Shown here: positions 45,234-57,400 of the stretch, piece after piece
Numbering within the stretch: the stretch's first letter is position 1
Layout of the letters: each line of letters starts with the position of its first letter
Origin: Symsagittifera roscoffensis
Lineage: Eukaryota > Xenacoelomorpha > Acoela > Convolutidae
Assembly: GCF_963678635.1 (NCBI RefSeq)
Contig: NC_087066.1
Location: 19,435,996-19,499,995 of the forward strand
Direction: 5' to 3'
Length of the DNA stretch: 64,000 nucleotides
The notes under the pieces: model-generated
What the model was told of the DNA's origin: nothing
The model's database searches: none
The model's input: the letters and a program-made list of their open reading frames with translations, nothing else
Made by a program: the position numbers and the translations under genes

Positions 45234-45449
45234 GTCGAGAAGGTAAAACGATCGTCGAGCAATTGTTAATTCCGAGATAAAAATACAGTCAACTTAATCT
45301 TGCAAAGTTAGCATAAAGAGTGGTTAGAAACAGTATCCAAGGGTGACAGACTGTTCCAAGGACAAACACCTGCTTATGAATTAGTCTAGCACCAAGAGTG
45401 AACATTTGATTGACAGCTTTAGAAATGAACTAATTTACTCAATACAACA
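45233..45449 (-). repeat. 5' LTR of gypsy-type element
   Basis: 217 bp, one mismatch to the 3' LTR. On the - strand it ends '...ttctcgaca' and is followed by 'tggcgcagtcagc', a plausible primer-binding site. The tRNA could not be identified by eye. Confidence 0.95.
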
Positions 45450-45608
45450 GCCTTCACACAAAACCCCAATAATGGCTAAGTGGTTTTCAATCACCTACAA
45501 GCTTGTTTTGAGGCACAAGAAATCAACAAAGGCACTAAATACTACTGAAGACAAATCACTAACCTTCCTGACTGCCTCTGATTTCTTTCAATTTTAAAAA
45601 CGAAACAA

Positions 45609-47935
45609 GAGTGCTCGGATAAGGGCGAAGCCCTGAATGTTCCGACTGCCTTTTAAGACTTATGGAGCAGCAGTAATAACATAAGCAGCATAAAAAAAAT
45701 TAAATCAAATATAAAAAAAAAAAAATTTTTTTCTAAAAATTGAAATTTTTTATGAACACGCCATATAAAGTACAAAAATATAGATTTCGCTTCTAGTAAC
45801 AAAACAATTAAGGCAAAAAAGCTTCTTTCAACCAATTTGAAATGATTTCTAAGACGGATTAAATCTCCGCTTACGCGTTATTAGCGCGAATTATATGGCG
45901 CGTTAATTGTCTCAAATTGGTCAAAATGGCCAAAATGGCAATCTTTAAACCCTCATAACTTTACGAAAAGAGATCACAGGTGAAATATCTTTCCAAGTTT
46001 AAGCTCAAGACAACAATACCCTTTGAATGACATAAAAAAATTCCGTCAAAAATGGCTAGTTAAAAAGTCGAAATTTGTCTGAAGAAAAAAACCCACCCCG
46101 AGCACAAATATTCCGTTACTTTCGTATCGAAAGTCGGAACAACAAGACTGCTCGTATCAAGGCAAGGCCCTGAAAATTCCGATTGCCTTTTAACGTTTAT
46201 GGAGCAGTAATAGCATAAACCATGTAGAAAATTAAATGAAACAAAATAAAATGAAAAACTTTTTTTTTTCTAAAATTTGAAAGTTTTTCTATGAAAATCA
46301 TCACCCCACACGCCATATAAAAACAAAACAATAGATTTCGCTCCTTGTAACAAATCAATTATGGCAAAAAAAGCTTCTTTCAACCAATTTGGAACGATTT
46401 CTAAGACGGATTAAATCTCCGCTTACGCGTTAATAGCGCGAATTATATCGCGCGTTAATTGTCCCAAATTGATCAAAATGGCCAAAATGGCAATCTGTAA
46501 ACCCTCATAACTTTTCAAAAAACTATCACTCGTGAAATTTTTTTTCAAATTTAAGCTCAAGACAACAATGGCTCCGAATGATTTCAAAAAATCTTGTCAA
46601 AAATGGCTAATTAGAGAGTCGAAATTTGTCTGAAGAAAAAAACCCACCCCGAGCACAAATATTCGGTTACTTTCGTATCGAAAGTCGGAACAACAAAACT
46701 ACTCGCATCAAGGCAAAGCCCTGAAAATTCCGAATGCCTTTTGACGTTTTTGGAGCAGTAATAACATAAGCAACATAAAAAAATAAATGAACAAAATAAA
46801 ATGAAAAACTTTTTTTCTAAAAATTAAAAAAATTTTCTGTAAAAACCATCCCCCCACACGCCATATAAAGTACAAAACAATAGATTTTGCTCCTTGTAAC
46901 AAATCAATTATGGCAAAAAAGCTTTTTTCAATTAATTTGCAACAATTTCTAAGACGGATTAAAACTCCGCTTACACGTTAATAGCGCGATTTATATCGCG
47001 CGTTAATTGTCCCAAATTGGTCAAAATGGCCAAAATGGCAATCTTTAAACCCTCATAACTTTACGAAAAAGGATCACTGGTAAATTTTTTTTTCAAATTT
47101 AAGCTCAAGACAGCAATGGCTTCCGAATGATATGAAGAAATTCTGTCAAAAATGGCTAGTTAAAAAGTCGAAAGTTAAAAAGAAAAAAAACCCACCCCGA
47201 GCACAAATATTCCGTTACTTTCGTATCGAAAGTCGGAAAAACAAGACTGCTCGTATCAAAGCAACGATTTCTAACACGGATATAATCTCCGCTGATGCAT
47301 TAATAGCGCGAAATATATAGCGCGTTAATTGTCCCAAATTTGGCAAATGGCTACCTTCAAATCCCGTAACTTTACAAAAAATGGTCACAGGCAGGCGCGG
47401 ATCTAGGAATTTCTCGATATGGGGGCGGTGGGGGATTTTCAAAAATTGATTCTGTGAGCTCTCCGAAACCACTATAAAGACCCAAATTTGACCAAATTTT
47501 CTGCGCCGAAACCACTACAGAGACCCAAATTTGACCAAATTTTCTGCGCGTTTTTTCGGCGCGCGCTCCCCCCTCAAAATTAGTATAGATTGGCACCGAA
47601 GAAAAATTTTAAGGTCAGTCAGCCAAAAATGGATATCCAAAAATAGCACAAAAGGGGGACCCTTTGGGTCGGCTGGGGGTCGAATCCCTAAGGTGGGAAG
47701 AAGAGGCGTCCGCCCCCCGTACCCACCCCCTCCCCTAATTCCGCTACTGGTTACAGGTGAAATATATTTTTTTCAGATTTAAGCTCAGCAGGACAACAAT
47801 ACTTTTCGAAGGATTTTTAAAAAATTCTGTCAAAAATGTCTAGTTAAAAAGTCGAAATTTCTCTAAAGAAAAAAACATCCGAGCACAAATATTCCGTCAT
47901 TTTCGTTACAAAAGTCAAAACAAAAATTATGTAGG
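45609..47935. repeat. Tandem repeat array, unit about 545 bp, about 3.6 copies
   Basis: Units start near 45609, 46144, 46696 and 47244, each opening with 'gactgctcgtatcaaggcaa' or a variant. They share 'ggagcagtaataacataa', 'cgccatataaagtacaaa', 'gatttctaagacggattaaa', 'ctccgcttacgcgttaatag', 'cgcgcgttaattgtcccaaa', 'ggtcaaaatggccaaaatgg' and 'cccaccccgagcacaaatat'. Each closes with the palindrome 'ctttcgtatcgaaag'. The fourth unit has an internal deletion and is interrupted by a hAT-like MITE (47392-47749). Short open frames within units are low-complexity. The array lies about 160 bp from the gypsy element's outer edge. Confidence 0.9.
47392..47749. mobile_element. hAT-like MITE, copy B (inside the 545-bp array)
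   Basis: Starts 'caggcgcggatctagg', ends 'cctaattccgctactg', and is flanked by 'gtcacagg' (47384-47391) and 'gttacagg' (47750-47757), a 7/8 match. Array sequence continues across the insertion ('aaaaaatggtcacagg' then 'tgaaatatatttttttc'), confirming the borders. The interior repeats 'accactataaagacccaaat' twice. Confidence 0.88.
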
Positions 47936-50900
47936 AAGAAATTGAATCTTTTTGAGTTTCAATGAAAACCAATTCAAGGCATAAAATACTATGTGTTACG
48001 CATTAAAAAAAGCTCATATCTCGAAGAATAATGCTTTTATCTAGAAGAAAGCAGGAATTTTCCAAATTCTTGCTTTTCCGAAAGTCTTAAGCAGTTTTGT
48101 GGCGAAACAGATAAACAGACTCATTATGAAAACCATCAGAAAAAAATATTTGAAGTTTACTTCAATTAAAATTAAATGACTTTTTAGCCTGATTAGCTTG
48201 CCTGCTTGCTTACGCTTCAATTACTCTGGCGGTTGACGAGGGCTATCAAATCGGAATAAAGACTTTTTCGAGTCAACAGCTTTCTGATCAAATCACTTGA
48301 ATGACTGAGAGCTTGATTTCTAATAATGTCAACTTTCTTTCAACCTGAGACCCGCTGTACTAGAAGCAATGACTGCAAATTGGATGGCAAAACTACTTGG
48401 TTTTAAAACTGTCAGGATCTGTTTTTTTTTTCAAACTGAAAAATTCTGTTTCAAAAAGTTTGCTGTGTTATCGAACGTCCTATTATTATCAGTCGATCTA
48501 GTATGTCAGCCTAATTTCTACCTTGCAATTTTTTTGTACTGCAGACAATTTTAACTGTAATTGATTTTGTGAAATACTTGTTGCAGTAATTTGTCAAATT
48601 ACCAGCCGTGGTTTTTTTTTTAAATTTTCCGCTCTAAGACTCATTCGGCCTAAGAGTCGTCGGCTTAGTTTTCATCGGCTAAGAAACCAAAATTTGCGTC
48701 GCTTGAGAAGAAACTTATTTATTGCGTCCCTTCCCCTCCTCTCCAGAAACATAAAAAAAAGAGAGTTATAGATCTTTTTAGCTCAAAATGTGTTCATGAC
48801 AACAATTTTTTTCCGGTTCAACGAGAGTTTAGTTGACGCAGCATAGTTATTTGTCAGTTTTTACTCACTGGGTTTCCTTTAATACTTTGTCTGTTAACTC
48901 GGATAGCTATGTTTGTGGGAAGCCGTTTCACTTCTGTAAAAAATAACTGGAATGATGATCGGCCTACAAGATTAGAGTTGATTAAATTTACAACGTTGAG
49001 ACCTGTAGCTTTTTTTAAAACAAAAAATCCTATGAAAGATAATTTCGGCCCTGAGGATCCTAGGGGTCTGAATTCTTGCATGTTTGGGTAAAATATTTTG
49101 TAGTATATACCTCACAAATTTCGTACAGTCACTATTCATAGTTCTCATTTAGAGGGTGGAGACTTAGACCAATTGTATTGCCCCTGTAAAATTCTGCTGA
49201 ATAAGATAAAACTAGTTTTTTGAGCTCAAGGATACCCTTTTTTGCTTTTTACTACCAAATCGAGAATATATTTTTGTTTGCTTTACTACTTGATCCGTTG
49301 GGTTGTGTTGAAGCTCCTATTCCTGTATTTAGTATAGCCACCAAATCAACATCTCTTTCAATAAATAGCGTGCGCCCAAAAGGAGGTTTTAGGGGTCAAA
49401 ACGTTATAAAAACTAGGATAGCGTGTTACTGTGCAAGTAGCACAGAATGTTACGACCAGAGTATTTAAAAAACACATACACAAAAAAAAACTTTTTTTTT
49501 CAAATTAGGGTCGTTACTTCTGGGTGGTGTGATAAAAAGACCGAAAAAAATAGACACTTTTGACAACAATAGTGAAACACGCAAACTGGACGAAATGCAG
49601 ATAGTTTTTGAATTTATGAAGTTTTGATTCCCAAAATGGCGTCATAAATCTCCAAAAACTAATTTAACTCGAGTAAAACTAAAACTAAGCATAATTAACT
49701 TATTGTAAACGTTTTATGTTTCTACTCGCTCAAAAATAGACGAAAAATCATAAACATTGAGCCATTTTTTCTTGACACTGGGAAACTTTCATTAAAATTT
49801 TTTTGGTTCGAATCACGACTGAACAGATGATGAGATATAACACTCAACCCAGTCCAATGATTGTTTGTGGTACCTAAATTTGCGTTGAAAACAAGAAAAA
49901 AGAAAAAAACTAAAACACGCCCGAATACAAAGTTCTTCCCTATTTTCAATGGTCGGAACAAAACACATTTTCAACACAACTCTATAAATTGGTTGAACAT
50001 ATTCTAATAATTGTTGGAACAGAACTATAGAAATCAATTCAGTCACTTTCAAAGATTTTGATTTTGTTTCAATTTTCTTTCATTTGCTTGTTTAACTTTC
50101 AATCAATTTTTTAAACTGGTCATTTTTGAAAATAATGCGCTATAAAATTAAAATTGATACAAAAAGTAGTAGAAAACCTGAAATAACGCGCTAAGTGAAT
50201 TAAAAGTTTATTAATCAGTTGATTTCTATATTTCCCGGTAGCTTAGGTAAAACTACGAACAAAAAAATTCAACTCCATTTTTCAGTAAGCCATTTTTTTC
50301 AAACACTCATTTCTAGCCCTGAATATCCATTACAAAAAATTTTTAATATGTAAGAAGAAAAATATATGGATTTCCTCTAGGCGAGTGTGTTACCTGGCAC
50401 CTGCCTAGAAGATGTTTTTCAGATGCGGTTTTTGTGGAAAAAGCGCGCCAATTTCAAAATATTTATAAGTCAGATCAAATTCAGTTTCCGAGGTTCCCAA
50501 AAAATAATTGGACCCCATTACCCCCAATTTCCGAAAATTTTTCAACTGCAGTTAAATTATTACAAAAACCAGGTCAAATATACTTCATCTACCAAATGTT
50601 CGACTAACGGAAACTTAAAAAAGTGTACTATTTTTTATTTTATTATTTTTTCAAAGCATCACTCAATTTCTAACAGTTGGGATGATGAACTGTCTTAGTT
50701 TTCTGACGGCTGCATTTTTAGTTTTTGGCGCGGTACGCAATTGGTCTTTATTTCAACCAAAAAATACGTTTCTGAACAAAGCATAATTTCATCAAAAGGC
50801 AGAGAAATGAAGCTCGAATGGCTTATTGAGCTGCTTGTTTGGTTATTGCTTATTGAGTTTTTGAATAGCTTTTTTGTAAATCTTGTTAGGTAAAATTATT

Positions 50901-51514
50901 AAACAAAACCGCACCTGTCCTGACTTGAAGGTTGTTTTTTTTAAATAGAAAAACAGTACAAAAATTTCGGTGAACGCTAGATAGACTACTGAAAACAGTA
51001 GGATAATAAAACTGACGGCTTTCTGGCAAAAGAAGATTTTTTTGCTGTTTTACATTGTGATAGAAACTGGAAACAAAGTTTCAATTATAAGAAATTAAAA
51101 CTCAAAATAGTTATTTTTTCTTTGTTCGAGAGAAAACAGTTCAGGCATCATTCAAGTTTAAAATTCTCCAACCAAAAGCATACTTAAAAATTAATATCAA
51201 TTACTGATTATCAATTCTTGCACTACATTGAGCAAAAAGTTTGCATACCAAAAATATAAAAACTCATCTGTTTGTATTTAACATTATTTTGTGTTTAATT
51301 ATTTCGGCATTTAATTTGAAACCATGGTGCTACAGCTTACTGACAAATAAAATGAAATGCTTGGCCAACTGCCATCTCGATATTTTTTATCTCCAGCTCC
51401 AATAACTATCAATTATTTGCAGAAGCAGATGTCCTTCAAGTTTTTTGTTTGACTTTTTTTAACTTTATTTCTGCCAATTGAACATTTGCCGTTTGACTTT
51501 TATGCGAGTTGAGC
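47936..51514. other. Upstream flank of the TRPC-like gene
   Basis: AT-rich, no protein-like frame recognised. A fragment with 'cggcctaagagtcgtcggct' near 48648 recalls the repeat family at 85-315. No TATA or initiator was identified. The first coding exon may be preceded by untranslated exons anywhere here. Confidence 0.55.
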
Positions 51515-51603
51515 ATGCCAGGTGATGACACTATAGACGTGGACATGGGTGATGTCAATGGATCCGATGGGGCCAGCACCCCGTCCCCCTCCCCCTCCCC
51601 TCG
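51515..51603 (+). CDS. TRPC-like exon 1 with start codon
   Basis: MPGDDTIDVDMGDVNGSDG followed by Ser/Pro repeats. An upstream ATG at 51502 is out of use because its frame stops within eight codons, so 51515 is chosen. Donor 'gtaagt'. The N-terminus is not conserved in the family, so support is phase and position only. Confidence 0.65.
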
Positions 51604-54411
51604 GTAAGTTCTCAAAGCCGAAAACTAGAAAATCGATCGTGAAGATTTCTTCTTTTGCAAAATGATAAATTAATTTTTTCAATGGAACTTATTTCTCTTT
51701 CCTTCTAGACTTGTATTCATCATCCAGTTTTTTATCGATAGGTCACCTATGTAACAGGCAACCTTTGCACTAGGACCATTTTCCGTGCAAAATAATCAAC
51801 TTTTTCCTAGAAACTTCGTATGGAGTCGAACAAAGGATGTTAAAACCATTTCTGTCGTGACTCGAACTGAATGAAAAATTACAAAACGAGAGATCCCAAA
51901 AAAATAAACGATTCCCAATTGTTGCTTTTTGATTATATTGCAATTGAAGATACTATTCACGGTATAAACTTTTAGACTAAATTTTGAGGCTAATCATAGT
52001 TGAACTGCGCGGCAAAATGATAAAAAATCGAAACCTTGAAGCTGTGTGCTACTTGCACAATTGATTGCTTTGTTTTGATTCTCGAAAGTTTTCTAGATAA
52101 ATTCCTTGCAAGTTCAAAACAAAAACTCAAAATAAAAATAATTCGGAGACTGTTCAGGCCGAGTGATGCGAGTAGTCAGCCTAGGGGCAGTGTATCTGGC
52201 CCCTCCACCTCCTCGGCCGCAGCACCCTCCCCCGCCACAGATGTGTCTGCCATAAACATCGCTCAGAAGTTCGTGGAAGAGACCAGTTCCCAGAAGCCAA
52301 GTGGCAAAACCGAGTTCCTACAGAAGGTATATGTTATCTCAACTCATCATTTCTCAGTCTAACTAACTAACTAATTATTATTATTTTTCAAATATCACTA
52401 AAATGTTAACTAATTTCATGAATGCGGATTTGATAAATGGTAATATTTTGGTTCTTTTATGGGCATTCGAAAAAATTTAAAGAAAAACAATTTGAAGAAA
52501 TCATATTAGAAAATGTTTATAGATCAAGCACCATCTCAATCGAAATCAATTCATGAAAAAATTTCAAAACATATTAAAAAAAACATAGGTAAATGTTCAA
52601 CTTTAAGCTGGATATAAATAAGATCATTGTGTAATCTTTGTTGTTCTTCATTTCTTACATGTCAAGAATATGCACCTCTAAAAAGTTCTTATTCATTAGC
52701 TCTGTATATGTGAATGTTGCACCAAGAAGCAGACCCCCTCTTCTCTTAGAACAGGGAGGGGAACGAGTTATACAGATCCAATAAATTTAAACATGTTGTT
52801 TTGCATAGGTGAGGCAGGCAATTTTAAAGCGTGGCGAAGTGGACAGTCTGGAGAGTAGGTTCACGAATGCATGCAAACAGGGGGATCTGAAGACAGTGGA
52901 CGAGATGCTGTCCAAGCCAGGCAGGAGATTTGACATCAACCACAGAAACCAGAGAGGTTGCTTTATTTTTTCAATTCCAATAAAAGTCCAGAGAAAAACA
53001 TTTAAATTCCTCAAGAGATTTTTGAACAATTGTTTTATTTTTAACAGTCTATTGTTAACAATGCGTTTAATACTTTTTGATTGTCGAGTACTGAAGGCAA
53101 AAGGAAACTCAATCGGACGATTAAACCTCCTTACCAACGTCTAGAAGACCAACACAACTTTCAATTTAAAAAAAAATCCGGTTTGCAAAATCATCTGACG
53201 GCTTACATGTCCGTCCTGGTAGAATTCGTCAGCCTGCACAATATTTCAGAACTACTCTCACTAAAAGTTGTAATCAACATTTCTCAATTTTAAAAATTGT
53301 TACTGATGCTAAATCTATGAGCTGTGCTAGCTGACTGTTTTAGACCTTCAAAAAATTATGCGATTCTGCAGATTATCCTTTGCTGCTATGTATGGACGCT
53401 TCAGGCATACTCCGTAGTTTTACTATCCTTATTCAGAGTCTCATTAGTTTCACTGAATTGCTCTTCTGTTTAATCGATTCTGCTTCTTTATTTTGTTACT
53501 ATCAGAATCTTTAATCCTGATTAATTTTTGCATCCATTCTCATGCTACTGACACGGTATGGCCACTTTTAAACCTACCCTTAAATCGATTCCATTTATTT
53601 ATACTGCTACTCTGATAGTAGATATAGCCGCTTTCGGCCTACAAATAAATTTCAGTATCAACCCTTTTTGTGTAATTCCCCATCATATTTCTGCCGCTGC
53701 CTTTAATTTATTTCAATGTCAAAAGTTTTTGGCTGATTTCATCATATTTTATCCATGATGCTTTACTTTTGCTTTGCTCTCTCGGTCAATGAACGCTTCA
53801 GGTTCTGTCCAACTTTCAATAGGCGATTCAGTAGAGAATCTTATGACGACAATCAGAAACACCGTGGCCGCTTAAGGCTCCACACGGCAAATTCGCACGA
53901 CTCTCTCAGTATCGAGAATGAGGGATTTACCCGGTCGATCTCCACTATCTGCAGCTTTAGCAAAAAAATCACAACCATGCGCTTAGTTGCACTTGGATTT
54001 GTAAATATATTTGTTGCTGACCTTTCATTCATCTTCAAAATCTGAAGCTATAGTGGGAAACACCGTTTTGACTTACGAAAGTCAATAACTGAAAACGTGT
54101 CAGTATATCTGTTAAAACCTATACCCGGTGCTCGGTCCAGTAAAATACCTGGAGACGAAAAAAAATCATTTTAAGCTTTTTGAAAAGAAAATGGCGTCTG
54201 TTCAGGTTTCACAGCTCTGACATATGCGATTCGCAATGAACAGGAAGATATCTTGACTAGACTGTTGCAGGAGAAGGACATCAACCTGTCTGACTCTCTG
54301 CACTGTGCAGTCAAGGCAGGCAACCAGAGTGCAGCTCTCAGTCTACTCAGGAGGGGGGCAGACCCCAACCAGGTATTAATTGTACTCTCACTAATCATAA
54401 TCATAATAATC

Positions 54412-54443
<32 letters not shown>

Positions 54444-57400
54444 CCTAATAAAAATATAAATAATCATATATTAATGGATGTTTCTGCGATTCGAAGAGGG
54501 TCTTTGAAAGGCTATCCAGCCTGTCTAAGCATATTCCCGCTCCTTGCTGCTAAAATTAACATTTTCCCATCCAGTGAAATTGTGTGAAAACTTTTATCCA
54601 GATTGCCAAGACAGCAGTGTATCCAAAAGGCAGCTCTCCTCTCCTACTCGCGTGCCACCGGAACGACGTCGACATCATCCAGCTGCTTCTGGACTACAAG
54701 TCGAACAAACTGGAGATGCCCTCTATCGATGGGAGTTCCCTGGCTCAGTCCAGATACAGATTGGATTTGATGAGGGCATTGACTTGTCCCTCGTATGTGG
54801 TGTTGACCTCAGAGGATCCGGTCATGCAGGCGTTCGAGATGTCACACATGTGTAGATGGCTTATGGTTAGACTCCACGAAAAGTTTAAGAACCATAATTG
54901 TTTGTAATATATTGTTCGTTACAACAAAGATGTGGCAAAGCTTTGGATTCGGGTGAGGTTTTCACGTAATTTAAGGTAAAAGGTGCGACACAAATACTGT
55001 TGATTTAAAATATCCAGACAAAACGTGTAAATTTAAAAAATTTTATACGCGTTTTCTCAAATTGGGTTGACATTTTTGGCTTTTTTGGCTTTTTTTGGCT
55101 TTTTAATCAATCAAAACTTACGCCACAACTACACCACAATTGCACAATAAATTGCTCCTGAAAATTTTGTAAAAATTTTTAGATTTTTTGTTCGTGTCAC
55201 TTTTTGAGCAGAGGTCGGAAACCAAACAGGTCGACCTTTAAAAAGGTCATGAACAATTATGCGATTGAGCATGTTTTTTTTTCTCTAGGCAGGGGAAGTT
55301 GAGTTCGCGGGCGAGTACAGTGAACTAGAAGAGAGGTGTGAGAAACTGGCGGCTGATTTGGTCAACTCAGTGGAGAACAGTGAGGACATCATGGTGCTGC
55401 TGAGTCTGAAGAAGAAGAGGAACTCGAACAAGACGCAGGTGGGGGAGCCACTCTGCAGACTACACTACGCACTCGAACACAACCACAAACTGGTCAGTTC
55501 AATCGAGGAGGCCAGTATGCGTTTTATGTAATAACATAAAACGCATACACGCTTTCTTGAATAGATTGCATGAGCATTCACAAACTTAAATGGTAATTTG
55601 AGAAGACCCTGCTGATTTTGTATGTTAATTTAACAAGATCTTGCCCGGTTTTGCCAAAATTCTGCAAGGTTGGATCACTGCGCCCTCGCATGAAACTATA
55701 GTTTTATGCGGGGGCCCAGTGATCCAATCTTGGAGAATCTTACCGAAGCCAGGCAAGATCATGCAGGATCTAGCGAAATTAACATGTTAGTTTGTGCATG
55801 ATCATGCTATATACTCAAGACTCATGCAGAAATGGTTTCGGCTTTATTGGTTATGGTGGGATTTTTGATCATTTGATCCTGCGGTATCCTGCGATTTGAC
55901 TATTTGCTCCTGTACTTCATTTAACTTTTGATACAGAACTCTACAAAATTCTGTCATTTTGACATTGTTGGATGCCTTGTTAATAATGATTAAATGCGCA
56001 GCTATTCAGAAAATTGCTTAGATTAGTGAAAATAAACAGACATCTTAAAAAACGTTTGCTAGTCATTGACATCTAATGCGCGAGTTTTTGAGTACCATCA
56101 AACACGGCATTTTGGAGCATCTTTTTAAACCCAACTATCTGCCAATGCAGATGAGTCCAATTTGCATAACTTCATTTTTGTCCTCTTTTCTTTGCTCTAA
56201 ACTATATAAAGGATTTTGAGACATTAGTCATTTGAATCTCGCCCATCTTGTTTCTCGTTTCAGTTCGTGGCCCATGCGCACTGTCAGCAGGCCCTATCGG
56301 ACAAGTTCTTCCAGGGCTTCAAGAACTGGCGCCACAAGACCTCAGGGGAGAAACTGGCCATCAGTGGCCTCCTATTCATCCTCAGCCCCGTCTGGCTAGT
56401 CGTCTATGGTCAGTGTCCAAATGTTTTAAGACTTGGTTTGTTTTTTTTTCTGCAGTATTTTATCACATTTTGTCTTTTTGCATCTGAAGTATTATGTACT
56501 CGTTATTCGTTAATGTTTCAACTGTTTAAAAGTACACGCCACAGACAATATTAAAGCTTTTTGAAGTTTAGTATTTCTGCTCAAATATATGAGGTTAAAA
56601 GTCGGATAAGCCATGACGGTTCAAGGTACCCTACCCCCTACTAGACTGGACTACTACATTGAGTTCCCCTTGATGAAGGCGGTGGCCAACTTCGCCTGCT
56701 ATGTCGTCTTCCTCACCATGCTCATAACCATGCAGATCAACATCCAGTCAGACCAGAGCCTACAGCCACGTAAATAGCTCTTTATTCTCATTCCCGGGCT
56801 GAGGTGCTCGATTCATGATTCGACCGAAACGGTCGAACGGACTCCGATCTTCGTCGCAAATTCAGACTGTCGAACGAAGACTTTTGTCGAACCACGTCGA
56901 ATCATGGGTCGAACAGGGTCAAATGATGAGTCGAACAGGGTCGAATCATGTGTCTAACAGGGTCGAATCATGAGTGGAACAGGGTCGAGTTATGGGTCAA
57001 ACAAGGTCGAATCATGAATTGAACAGGGTCGAATCATGGGTCAAACGGGGTCGAATCATGGGTCGAACGGTGTCGAATCATGAAGCGAACGGTGTCGAAC
57101 CATGGGTCGAACGGGGTCGAGTCATATGTCGAACGGGGTCGACTCATGAAGTGAACAGGGTCGAATCATGGGTCGAACGGGGTCGAATCATGGGTCGAAC
57201 GGGGTCGAGTCGTATGTCGAACGGTGTCGAATCATGGGTCAAACGGGGTCGAACGGGGTCGAGTCGTATGTCGAACGGTGTCGAATCATGAAGTGAACAG
57301 GGTCGAATCATGGGTCAAACGGGGTCGAATCATGGGTCGAGTGGTGTCGAATCATGAAGCGAACGGCGTCGAACCATGGGTCGAATGGGGTCGAGTCATA

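Larger units (their letters stand above)
40874..45449 (-). mobile_element. Ty3/gypsy-type LTR retrotransposon, integrase-less, recent
   Basis: Two 217-bp LTRs (40874-41090 and 45233-45449) with TG...CA ends differ at a single base (41016 versus 45375). The interior reads leftward: Gag with zinc knuckles, aspartic protease, RT and RNase H. The coding region then ends about 300 bp before the 3' LTR with no integrase domain. A purine tract ('gaaggagaag' on the - strand, just inside the 3' LTR) is a polypurine-tract candidate. A 'tgg' follows the 5' LTR as expected of a primer-binding site. The outer flanks 'gccc' and 'gcct' are a possible imperfect 4-bp target duplication. Near-identical LTRs mean recent insertion, yet the element is broken, so it may have moved in trans. 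Confidence 0.92.

Noticed and set aside
40869-45455. A clean target-site duplication for the gypsy element
   Set aside because: The flanks 'tgccc' and 'gcctt' do not match exactly. Only a 3-of-4 match ('gccc' and 'gcct') can be claimed.
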